Source: Winogradskyella luteola | GTDB taxonomy: Bacteria; Bacteroidota; Bacteroidia; Flavobacteriales; Flavobacteriaceae | Reading direction: 5' to 3' | DNA length: 64,000 nt | NCBI RefSeq assembly: GCF_019203985.1 | Contig: NZ_JAGSPD010000012.1 | Location: 1 to 64,000 of the forward strand | Part shown: in pieces, positions 1 to 8,163 of the stretch | How the letters are laid out: each line of letters opens with the position of its first letter | How positions within the stretch are numbered: position 1 is the stretch's first letter | Notes under the pieces: model-generated | Told to the model about the DNA's origin: nothing | What the model saw: only the letters and a program-made list of their open reading frames with translations | The model's database searches: none | Made by a program: the position numbers and the translations under genes

Positions 1-3000
1 AACATAACCGTTCAGCTCGATGCCACAGGAAACGCCTCGATACTTCCAGCGGACATCGACAACGGGTCCTCGGACAACTGCGGAATTTCATCTATAACTT
101 TAAATCAGACTACGTTCAATTGTTCTGATCTTGGCGTCAATACAGTCACATTATTTGTTCGTGATACTTCGAATAATTTATCAACCTGTACAGCTAACGT
201 AACAGTAATTGATCCTGCAGCCAATGCAACGGTAAGTATAGTATCAGATGATAGTGATAATATTATTTGTGACAACGACACTATATCTTTTACTGCTACT
301 CCATTTGATGGTGGTGCTTCACCAATATATGAATGGTTTATCGACAATGTTTCTTTTGGAAATAACAGTCCAAATTTCACACCCATCACCACTTTAGCTG
401 TTGGGGACCATGACATCTTTGTGAGAATGCAATCAGGTTTATCGGCTTGTACACTACCAAAACAAAGTAATACAATTACGGTAACAGTAGAATCATTACC
501 AGTAGTAACTTCACCTTCACAAATTTGTATAGGAGATACTGGAAACTTAATGCCAAATACTGGCGGTACATGGGTAAGTAATAATCCTACAGTTGCAACT
601 GTTGATAATTCTGGATTAATTACTTCTGTCGCAAGTGGAAATGTGACATTCACATTCACAAATAGCGCAACAGGCTGCAGCAGTACAACGAATAGTGTTT
701 CCATAAATGCACTACCTATAATTTCCAACCTACCAACAGACAATGAGCTATGTGTAGATGAGACACATACATTATCTCCTTCATTTGGTGGTACATGGTC
801 AAGTAGTGATACTGGAATTGCTACTATTACTAATGCAGGTGTTATCACTGGTATTAGTGATGGTTATGTAAATTTCACGTTTACCGATTCATCTACAGGA
901 TGTAACACAACGTCAGCATTTATTGAAATATTGCAAGTACCTCAAATAGATGCTGTTGTAGCTTCACCAGATACAGTATGTGAAGGTGATGATAGTATTT
1001 TGACAGCAACGGTGTTTGGCGCTGGAGCTGGCTCTACAGATGTTGTACTTGTTAACTACAACTTTAATTCAGGTAATGATTATGGAAGCTTAAACGGTCA
1101 AGAAGCGTCAGGAATTACAAGTTCTTTAAATAGTCCCAACATTATTTTTGATCGCACCCAAAGCGGAAGAGGTGTAAGCAACCCTCCTGCATTTGCACCC
1201 AACATTGCAGGTGAGTCGTTAACCGTAAGAGATGATTGGCAAGATGGATTTGTTGACGCCACGAATGATCCAGGTGGAGCACCAGATGATGGTGAATTGA
1301 TATTTACTTTAGGAGGTCCTTCCCTACCAAATTACGATACCTTTGAAGTATATTTCGATTCAAAACGTGTAGAAGCTGGAGGACTAGACAAAAGAATTTT
1401 AATAGAGTTCAGTACCAATAATGGTGCAACCTGGTCTTCAGCTGGCTCAAGAAGCTTACGTGCAGGGACAACTTCGTATAAAAGATTTAATCGTACTTTA
1501 TCGGGATTGAGCAACCCAAATAGCTTACAAATCAGATTAAGTGTAGACGATGGTTCGACTTACACTTCATCTTTCGGAACTTATAGTAACCAAACAAATC
1601 CTGATGTTAAAATAGATAATTTTCAAGTTAGAGCTTCTGTAAATGGCCCTGGTTTTGTGTACAACTGGTCTGTTTTATCTGGTGACACATCAAGCTTACC
1701 AGCTTTTACAGACAATTCTCAAATTACAGTATTACCTAACGTAACCACAGAATACGAGGTCACAGTTACAAGTATTGATGGTTGTCCTGCTTCAGAAACA
1801 ATAACGGTAAATGTAAATCCTGCACCAGAAATTTCGTTTTCTACGAATTACTGTCCCAGTGCACCTCATAACAATGAGGTAGAAATCACGGCTATGTCTT
1901 CAATTCCTGGCACTACATATCAATGGATTATTACTTATCCAAATCCTGGTGACTCAGATTATACACATGGAGGCCATAGCAATACATCTGCCACTGCTTA
2001 TGTAGATACGGCTGGCACATATCAAGTCATTGCAACCGCACCTAGTGGTTGTACTTCTTCTGCAACCATCAATATTGCCACAGAACTTGTTACAAATGGA
2101 GACTTCTCTCAAGGTAACGTAGGCTTTACTTCAGATTATACCTATTACCCTGATGTCGCAGGAAATAATGAGCTAGTCGATGATTCTGGCACTAATGGTT
2201 ATTCCGTAACAACCAACGGTAATGATGTTAACCCCTCATTTTGGGGCAATGACCGTACGGGAGATGCTGCAAGTAACTTTATGGCGATAAATGGTCATGG
2301 AAACACGCTTGTAGTTTGGAGACAACAAGTTACCATAGAACCAAACACCGAATATTATTTTGCTGTTTGGGGAATGAGTTTAAATGACGATAGCCAAACA
2401 GCACAATTAACATTTAACATCGATGGAACCAATGTAGGTACTCCTGTAAGTTTGCCCACACGTCCAAATAACAACAATCCTGGATCAGACAACTGGACAC
2501 GACTTTACGGAAGTTGGACATCTCCAAACGCACCAGGACCGCAAACCATCGATATTGAAATACGAAATTTAAACAACTCAGCTACAGGTATTGATTTTGG
2601 ATTGGACGACATATCCTTTAGTACTTTAGATCCGTTTATCATTTTAACATCTCCTGATTATACGGATGATGAGCAAATAGTATGTCAGGATACAGCTTTT
2701 GATGATATAACCTACGCTGTAGGCGGAGCTAGTAACGGAGCAGATATTCAATGGTGGTTAGATGGTACACCAGTTGGAACAGGCCCCTTTCCAAACAACA
2801 CACTACCAACAGGCGTACAAACAAGTTTTGATGGCGAGGAATATAGAATCAATGGCGTTCCAACACAATTTGGAACATTTACATATACCATTTCTACGAG
2901 TAGTACTTGTGGTACACCAAAAACAGCTTCAGGAACTATTGTTGTCAATGAAGCACCTACAGTCAATATCACAAATCCCCCTTCCTCAATTGTATGTGAA

Positions 3001-6000
3001 ACAGAAGGTACAATTAATTTAGAAGCTATTATAGGCGGTGCAGCTACTGGAGGTACTTGGAGTATTAGCGGTACACCAATAGCAACAACAATTACTGGAA
3101 ATACAGCAACTGCCGCTTATACCATATCAACAACTGGACTTACAACCTTTACCTTTACCACAGATGACCCAAGTGGACCGTGTGATGCTGTAACAGAAAC
3201 TTTAGATATGGATATATCTACCTATATTACAGCTGATGCCGGAGTAGATAGGGTAAGATCTAATTGTTCTAAAACAACAACTCAATTAGCGGCAAATAAT
3301 GTAGTAGGACTATGGAGTGTCATATCAGGACAGCCAACAAACAGCTATTATTTTGCAGATGCTACATCATACAACACAGAATTTACTGGCGAAAGTGGTG
3401 AAATCTATACCTTACAATGGGAAGCTACAAACACAGGCGCTTGCACTAACGATGTAGACACAATGACCCTAGAAATACCTGATTGTAGAGATCGACTTGT
3501 TTTTGATGGTTTTGATGATAGTTTAATTTTTGGGGATAACTATGGCTTAGACACTGGAGCTTTTAGTTTTGAAGCATGGGTAAAACCCGATATCGTAACA
3601 GGGACACAAACTATAGTTTCTAAACGAAATAGTACTAACCTCAGCTCAGGTTATGATTTAAGTTTAATCAACAACCGATTATTTTTCCGTTGGAATAACC
3701 AAAGTATGTTCTCAACACAAACCATGAACAACACAAAATGGTATCATTTGGCCGTGACATTTAATGGCTCTGACACCTATACATTATACATTGATGGTTT
3801 TGTGGTACAGACTAATAACAGTGGGGCATCTCCTACGTCGAACACCAACAAAGCACTAATTGCTGCAATGGATACGACCAATGATTTAGCCATAAACTAT
3901 TTTGATGGTAATATTGATGAAGTTCGCTTCTGGAATACGGAGTTATCTGTAGATCAGATTCGAGAAATGATGAATCAAGAGATTGAAGCCAATGGAGTAA
4001 ATGTAAGAGGTGTTGTTGTTCCCTTTGACATTTCAGGTTTACAATGGAATAATCTCATTGGCTACTATCAAATGCGATTTGGTCCTCAAACAGTCCTCGC
4101 CAATGGTATTTTGCAAGATATTTCTACAGTTTCACCAGTTGATGGCAAATTAAGTAAAATGACGACTACACAAACTGAAACTGCACCAATTCCATATATT
4201 ACAGCAAATAATGGTGCTTGGGATAACACAAATACTTGGGAAAATGGGAATCTACAGCAATTACCCAATTCAGCAGTAAATAGTATTAACGGCTTAGCTC
4301 AAACTTGGAATATTGTTGTGTCACAGCACAATGTCTCTGCAAACAGAGCAATACAAGTAGCCAGCATGCTTGTAGATGCCAATAAACTATCAATAACCTA
4401 TGACCAGTCATTGACTATTGATACATATTTAAAAATAGATGGAACACTAGACCTTGTCGGTCAGTCTCAGCTTTTGCAACCATTGGGAAGTGTCGTAGAT
4501 TATTCTGGTAGTGGTAGTTTAGAACGTGATCAACAAGGAACATCCAACCTTTATAATTATAATTATTGGGCATCACCAGTGAGCAACAATGGTTCTAATT
4601 ATAGTATAGGAAATGTATTAAATGATGGTACTACAGCTACAAATCCGCAACCGTTAAGCTGGACGGATGCTAATAATGCCAATCCATTGACAACCCCTAT
4701 AACCTTAAGTAGAAGATGGTTGTACTTATATGAAAATTATCCTGAGAATTCCATAGCCGATTGGAATTTTATTGACGAAAACCAAAACATACCTGTTGGT
4801 TTGGGCTTTTCCATGAAAGGTAGTGGTAGTTCATCAGCAGATCAAAATTATACTTTTATCGGACAACCAAATAATGGTACAATTACCTCGCCTGTCACTC
4901 CAGATTATCAGGCATTAGTAGGTAACCCATATCCTTCTGCAATAGATGCCAATGCATTTATATTAGATAATAGTGGCGTATTGGCAGATGGCACCTTGTA
5001 CTTTTGGGAGCATGCAGCAACAAATAGCTCGCACAACTTATCAGCTTACGAAGGTGGTTATGCCGCACGTAATTTAACTACGGGTATACCAGCCGTTTCT
5101 CCACCAGAGATTAACGGAGAAGGAAGTGCCAATAAAATCCCAGGACGTTATGTACCAGTAGCTCAAGGCTTCTTTGTAACCGGAAATGCTACAGGTGGAA
5201 ACATTACCTTTAGAAATAGCCAACGTACATTTGTAAAAGAACTAGGAGCCAACTCGGTATTCCTAAGACCGAATCACGAGTCAAACGTGGAGACAAATAC
5301 AGAGCAAGGTCTTGATGATGACAAATTCATAAGATTGGATTTTATAAGTCCAGAAAATGCTATAAGGCATATCGTAATTGGTTTTATGGACAATGATAGT
5401 GCAACAGACGGGATTGACTATGGCTATGATGGTATCAACCAAGATCATTTCCCTAATGATATGTCATTTAATATTGAAGGAGAAAAATTCGTTATCCAAG
5501 GTGTAAGTACATTTGACGATACAAAAAGTTATCCTTTAGATATAGATTTGGCCAGTGGCGGAAACATTGAAATAGCATTGCATGCACTTGAAAATTTTGA
5601 AGACACCATCGACGTCTTAATATTTGATGCTCTAAATGGTAGTTATACAAGAATTAATGATGCTAACTTCCAAAAACATCTCGAAACAGGAAACTATAGC
5701 AATAGATTTTATTTGGTATTCCAAGAAGACAACTCGCTATCCACAATTGAAGAAGAACTTGACCGAGTGATGGTAAATTATCTGCAAAGTACCAATGAAA
5801 TCTATGTGAATCTACCATTATCTATGCAAGTAAAGCAGATGGCATTAATTAATATACTAGGGCAAACCGTTAGAAATTGGAATGCCAATAGTCTGCCAAC
5901 AAGCAACACATTTAAGATCCCTGTCGAGAAAGTATCTGAAGGTAATTATATCTTAAAGGTAGAAACCAATAAAGGAACACTAAACAAAAAACTTATCGTT

Positions 6001-6009
6001 AAGTATTGA
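1..6009 (+). CDS. Giant secreted multidomain adhesin with LamG and T9SS sorting domains (5' end missing)
   Basis: The frame is open from the first base, so the gene begins upstream; 2002 residues are visible. The first ~80 residues look like a HYR-type Ig-like repeat ending in a Thr/Val-rich strand with Cys. Several Ig-like/BIG2-like repeats follow, each with a 'GGTWS' turn. A concanavalin A/LamG-like domain lies at about residues 1163-1320 (nt 3490-3960). A long beta-rich C-terminal part follows, and the last ~80 residues form a T9SS type A sorting domain (motifs 'LINILGQTV' and 'GNYILKV'). The protein is probably exported by T9SS and attached to the cell surface or released; a role in adhesion, gliding or polymer binding is inference. 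The first Met in the window (nt 421) is internal, because homologous Ig-like sequence continues upstream of it. The protein is very rich in Thr, Asn and Ser, as usual for such proteins. Confidence 0.9.
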   Translation, partial: NITVQLDATGNASILPADIDNGSSDNCGISSITLNQTTFNCSDLGVNTVTLFVRDTSNNLSTCTANVTVIDPAANATVSIVSDDSDNIICDNDTISFTATPFDGGASPIYEWFIDNVSFGNNSPNFTPITTLAVGDHDIFVRMQSGLSACTLPKQSNTITVTVESLPVVTSPSQICIGDTGNLMPNTGGTWVSNNPTVATVDNSGLITSVASGNVTFTFTNSATGCSSTTNSVSINALPIISNLPTDNELCVDETHTLSPSFGGTWSSSDTGIATITNAGVITGISDGYVNFTFTDSSTGCNTTSAFIEILQVPQIDAVVASPDTVCEGDDSILTATVFGAGAGSTDVVLVNYNFNSGNDYGSLNGQEASGITSSLNSPNIIFDRTQSGRGVSNPPAFAPNIAGESLTVRDDWQDGFVDATNDPGGAPDDGELIFTLGGPSLPNYDTFEVYFDSKRVEAGGLDKRILIEFSTNNGATWSSAGSRSLRAGTTSYKRFNRTLSGLSNPNSLQIRLSVDDGSTYTSSFGTYSNQTNPDVKIDNFQVRASVNGPGFVYNWSVLSGDTSSLPAFTDNSQITVLPNVTTEYEVTVTSIDGCPASETITVNVNPAPEISFSTNYCPSAPHNNEVEITAMSSIPGTTYQWIITYPNPGDSDYTHGGHSNTSATAYVDTAGTYQVIATAPSGCTSSATINIATELVTNGDFSQGNVGFTSDYTYYPDVAGNNELVDDSGTNGYSVTTNGNDVNPSFWGNDRTGDAASNFMAINGHGNTLVVWRQQVTIEPNTEYYFAVWGMSLNDDSQTAQLTFNIDGTNVGTPVSLPTRPNNNNPGSDNWTRLYGSWTSPNAPGPQTIDIEIRNLNNSATGIDFGLDDISFSTLDPFIILTSPDYTDDEQIVCQDTAFDDITYAVGGASNGADIQWWLDGTPVGTGPFPNNTLPTGVQTSFDGEEYRINGVPTQFGTFTYTISTSSTCGTPKTASGTIVVNEAPTVNITNPPSSIVCETEGTINLEAIIGGAATGGTWSISGTPIATTITGNTATAAYTISTTGLTTFTFTTDDPSGPCDAVTETLDMDISTYITADAGVDRVRSNCSKTTTQLAANNVVGLWSVISGQPTNSYYFADATSYNTEFTGESGEIYTLQWEATNTGACTNDVDTMTLEIPDCRDRLVFDGFDDSLIFGDNYGLDTGAFSFEAWVKPDIVTGTQTIVSKRNSTNLSSGYDLSLINNRLFFRWNNQSMFSTQTMNNTKWYHLAVTFNGSDTYTLYIDGFVVQTNNSGASPTSNTNKALIAAMDTTNDLAINYFDGNIDEVRFWNTELSVDQIREMMNQEIEANGVNVRGVVVPFDISGLQWNNLIGYYQMRFGPQTVLANGILQDISTVSPVDGKLSKMTTTQTETAPIPYITANNGAWDNTNTWENGNLQQLPNSAVNSINGLAQTWNIVVSQHNVSANRAIQVASMLVDANKLSITYDQSLTIDTYLKIDGTLDLVGQSQLLQPLGSVVDYSGSGSLERDQQGTSNLYNYNYWASPVSNNGSNYSIGNVLNDGTTATNPQPLSWTDANNANPLTTPITLSRRWLYLYENYPENSIADWNFIDENQNIPVGLGFSMKGSGSSSADQNYTFIGQPNNGTITSPVTPDYQALVGNPYPSAIDANAFILDNSGVLADGTLYFWEHAATNSSHNLSAYEGGYAARNLTTGIPAVSPPEINGEGSANKIPGRYVPVAQGFFVTGNATGGNITFRNSQRTFVKELGANSVFLRPNHESNVETNTEQGLDDDKFIRLDFISPENAIRHIVIGFMDNDSATDGIDYGYDGINQDHFPNDMSFNIEGEKFVIQGVSTFDDTKSYPLDIDLASGGNIEIALHALENFEDTIDVLIFDALNGSYTRINDANFQKHLETGNYSNRFYLVFQEDNSLSTIEEELDRVMVNYLQSTNEIYVNLPLSMQVKQMALINILGQTVRNWNANSLPTSNTFKIPVEKVSEGNYILKVETNKGTLNKKLIVKY

Positions 6010-6033
6010 TTTTACCTTAATCAAAAAGGCTTG

Positions 6034-6052
6034 AAATTCCTACTCGGAATTT
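6034..6052. terminator. Short hairpin after the adhesin gene
   Basis: A perfect 7-bp stem (AAATTCC/GGAATTT) with a 5-nt loop lies 25 bp after the adhesin stop and is followed by TTT. It is a weak candidate terminator between the plus-strand adhesin and the convergent minus-strand PIN gene. Confidence 0.3.
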
Positions 6053-6092
6053 TGGCCGTAATGAATTACAGTCGTTGTTGTGCAATATATTT

Positions 6093-6575
6093 TCACAGGT
6101 CTAAAATACCAAATGTTTCTGTAAAAGGAATGTCAATCGAAATAATTTCAAATTTTGGGTTAGTTCCTTTTTTCAATAATGCAAGAGTATTTTTGGAGCG
6201 AATATCAGATGTTACAAAATATGTAACTGACTTATCTAAATCAGCTTGGGCAAAGAGCTTAGAATCATTTGGAATTATAGCACGTGGCGTTAATTTTTCT
6301 TCACTGATTTTATTTTCCGCAAAGATTATGTTCGCAAATTGTCCTGTTTTTTCGGCTTCTTTTAAATTGAAAGGAGCAATTTGAATATTTTTTAAAGGCA
6401 AATCTTCTAAATTTCCAAGTACACAGTATTCTGCAATTGAAATTGTTGAGACTTTTAAAACAATATCATTTTCCAAAAAGTATCTGAAATATCCAACTGC
6501 ATTTGAATGAAGTGGGTCTTCATCGTTTAGAAGCCTAATGAAAAAACTTGTATCTAATAAGACACTATGCTTCAT
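6093..6575 (-). CDS. PIN-domain protein (VapC-like putative ribonuclease)
   Basis: This 160-residue protein has the PIN-domain layout. An N-terminal hydrophobic strand ends in Asp8 ('LLDTSFF'), Glu49 follows in 'SIAEY', and the acidic residues Asp104 ('NDSKLF') and Asp124 ('TSD') come later. These are the expected metal-binding positions of a PIN nuclease, so RNA cleavage is the likely activity. The ATG at 6575 is preferred; a GTG two codons upstream is also possible. The start lies inside the end of the upstream gene (11-bp overlap), which implies translational coupling. 'AAGAGGTGG' just upstream resembles a Shine-Dalgarno site, unusual in this phylum. Most VapC toxins are 120-140 residues with a small DNA-binding antitoxin; this one is longer and its partner is not of that kind. 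Alternative: a nuclease of a defence or housekeeping module. Confidence 0.75.
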   Translation of the reverse strand: MKHSVLLDTSFFIRLLNDEDPLHSNAVGYFRYFLENDIVLKVSTISIAEYCVLGNLEDLPLKNIQIAPFNLKEAEKTGQFANIIFAENKISEEKLTPRAIIPNDSKLFAQADLDKSVTYFVTSDIRSKNTLALLKKGTNPKFEIISIDIPFTETFGILDL

Positions 6576-7344
6576 AACCACCTCTTAAGTTTAATAGCCA
6601 TTCGTCAGGATTAACATTTTTCCAGCTATCCTTGGCTTTTTTGATAAGAGAATTTAAATAATCATTATCAAATTTCGGTTGATAATCTATAAGCTCAATT
6701 AATTGAAGTGATTTAGTGTCAATTTCCCCAGTTTCAATGTTTTGCTTGCCTTTGGCACGAACACCATATTTTTTATATAGTAGGTTTTCTTCTCTTTCTT
6801 TTAGAAATTTTTCTCCAGTTTCTATTGATAAGTATCCGAAATCATCTGTATCTAAATGTATATTGGCTTTGCTTTTCCCGCCAGCATCTTTTAAAATACC
6901 GTAAAAATAAAATTCTGCATCAACCCAAATGTTCTCTGTCCTAATAAATTTTGTGTTAGGGTTTATAGTTAACTCATAACTATCATTCAGTGATGTTTTT
7001 ATTTGAAATTCATAATTTTTTTGGCGAGACAAATTTTGAATATTCTCAATAGCTCGAGCAGTTTTAAGTTCGAGAAAATCGATTGATTCATTAGCCTGAA
7101 CTTGAGATAAAACTGCACTAAATCCAATTACAGTTTGAATAGTGGTTTTGAAAAAATGTCGAACAGAACCCTCTTGAATATCGTAGGTGATAATTGGTCT
7201 ATCTTTTTTATTGGTAGGAAATAGCAAATCCTCAACATTTTGCAATATTGATGCAATATGTTTAATATCGTAGTTCTCAGGACTTAAATCTTGATTTCCA
7301 GATTTGCCTACAACTCGAATTTCTATTTCTCCAATTTTTTCCAC
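6565..7344 (-). CDS. Unrecognised 259-residue partner of the PIN protein
   Basis: I do not recognise the family. The protein is 259 residues, mixed alpha/beta, soluble, with no signal peptide, membrane segment or obvious helix-turn-helix. The N-terminal part (1-75) has two beta strands and a helix ('IEIRVVGKSG', then 'IASILQNVEDLLFP'). A strand-turn motif 'DIQEGSVRHFFKT' follows, and the C-terminal half is charged with a Lys/Trp-rich tail. The start is GTG at 7344: an in-frame TGA lies two codons upstream, and a TATCTTTG promoter box sits 4 bp upstream. It overlaps the downstream PIN gene by 11 bp, so the two form a two-gene operon. By position it could be an antitoxin, but its size and the lack of a DNA-binding motif make it unlike the usual VapB, AbrB-type or Phd partners. 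Function not assigned. Confidence 0.7.
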   Translation of the reverse strand: MEKIGEIEIRVVGKSGNQDLSPENYDIKHIASILQNVEDLLFPTNKKDRPIITYDIQEGSVRHFFKTTIQTVIGFSAVLSQVQANESIDFLELKTARAIENIQNLSRQKNYEFQIKTSLNDSYELTINPNTKFIRTENIWVDAEFYFYGILKDAGGKSKANIHLDTDDFGYLSIETGEKFLKEREENLLYKKYGVRAKGKQNIETGEIDTKSLQLIELIDYQPKFDNDYLNSLIKKAKDSWKNVNPDEWLLNLRGGYEA

Positions 7345-7348
7345 ATTT

Positions 7349-7356
7349 CAAAGATA
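7349..7356 (-). promoter_or_regulatory. -7 box (TATCTTTG) of the PIN operon
   Basis: Read on the minus strand this is TATCTTTG, a full match to the Bacteroidota -7 consensus TAnnTTTG. It ends 4 bp before the GTG start at 7344, so the transcript would have almost no leader. I find no clear -33 TTG at the usual distance. Confidence 0.45.
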
Positions 7357-7484
7357 CAATTAATTCATATTAGCTGTTGATTTTTGTTTTGATGCAATAT
7401 GTTGTACAACTTTAATAATATAAGTCCGCTCGAATAACTTATATCAATAGCTAAACAAATCTAGTCCTTCACAACTATAAAATC

Positions 7485-7504
7485 AATACGTATAGATACG
7501 TATT
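7485..7504. repeat. Perfect 9-bp palindrome with 2-bp spacer
   Basis: AATACGTAT-AG-ATACGTATT is a perfect inverted repeat directly abutting the ytxJ stop codon and about 140 bp upstream of the PIN operon start. It could be an operator for the PIN operon or a weak terminator for ytxJ. The 2-base spacer fits a protein-binding palindrome better than an RNA hairpin. Confidence 0.5.
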
Positions 7505-7882
7505 TTAAAGAAATCGACCCAAATCCATCTCATTAATCCCACCATGAGATGCATGCGCCACCACGACTCCATTCTTAATTACCAATAGTTGTGGAGATTG
7601 GTGCAGCACTTGAAATGTATAGCCCACTTCATCAGATACAGTTCTGTAACTCAATAAATCAAGGTAATACAAATCGGCATTGGCATCCACGTCATATGCA
7701 GATACAAACTGATCCATTACCATACGGCTAATACCACAACGTGTAGAATGCTTAAAAATAAGCTGTGTCTTGGTTTTGGATTTTTCTGCTATGGAGTTGA
7801 GTTGTTCAACACTGTTCAGCGCAATCCACGGTAATATTTTTTCCTCCTTAGGCTCTGACGAACCAAATAATTTCTTAAACAT
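7505..7882 (-). CDS. ytxJ: Bacillithiol-system redox protein YtxJ
   Basis: This 125-residue thioredoxin-fold protein matches the YtxJ family (DUF2847), thought to act as a monothiol bacilliredoxin that removes bacillithiol from mixed disulfides in the cytoplasm. The active-site segment is 'KHSTRCGISRM', with Cys49 as the likely reactive cysteine. The typical 'HQSPQLLVIKNG' cis-Pro region and a C-terminal Ser-His segment follow. The ATG at 7882 gives the family-typical N-terminus 'MFKKLFG'; longer in-frame starts would run through a small hairpin (7902-7919). The family name implies that the organism makes bacillithiol, but no synthesis genes are in this window. Confidence 0.85.
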   Translation of the reverse strand: MFKKLFGSSEPKEEKILPWIALNSVEQLNSIAEKSKTKTQLIFKHSTRCGISRMVMDQFVSAYDVDANADLYYLDLLSYRTVSDEVGYTFQVLHQSPQLLVIKNGVVVAHASHGGINEMDLGRFL

Positions 7883-7901
7883 TATAAAACGCGTTTTAAA
7901 G

Positions 7902-7919
7902 TTCTCGTGAAAACGAGAA
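7902..7919. repeat. Small palindromic repeat upstream of ytxJ
   Basis: TTCTCGT-GAAA-ACGAGAA is a perfect 7-bp stem with a 4-base loop, 20 bp upstream of the ytxJ start. It resembles the pair of palindromes at 24741-24810, which have the same stem length and loop size, and probably belongs to the same dispersed repeat family. Confidence 0.5.
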
Positions 7920-7969
7920 TCCATATTTATATTCATAGTCGAAGCCTTACCTCTACCTTACACACAAAG

Positions 7970-8044
7970 GACAAAACGTCACGTAAAAATACACTAGAGC
8001 AGACATTTTGTCGTTTTTATCTTACCATTTCGTCTTGGTAAGAT
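7970..8044. promoter_or_regulatory. Two inverted repeats in the clpB control region
   Basis: A perfect 9-bp inverted repeat with 8-bp spacer (ATCTTACCA at 8019-8027, TGGTAAGAT at 8036-8044) sits 120 bp before clpB. Just upstream, GACAAAACGTC (7970-7980) and GACATTTTGTC (8002-8012) form an 11-bp inverted repeat with one mismatch. Neither is the CIRCE sequence, although the 9-8-9 geometry is similar. They may be operators for a stress regulator of clpB or of the divergent ytxJ. The binding protein is unknown. Confidence 0.45.
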
Positions 8045-8163
8045 TATTGAATAAAGATAAGCAAACACAATAACAAAACAATGCTATTGCCATTCCGAAT
8101 AAAATGAGGAATCTAACCAGATCCTTCACTAATGTTCTGAATGACAAAAAGAAAATAAACATT

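Noticed and set aside
421..6009. Adhesin beginning at the first Met in the window
   Set aside because: The open frame and Ig-like sequence continue to the window edge.
6031..6384. Plus-strand frame over the PIN gene
   Set aside because: It overlaps a well-supported PIN domain on the other strand and has no recognisable features.
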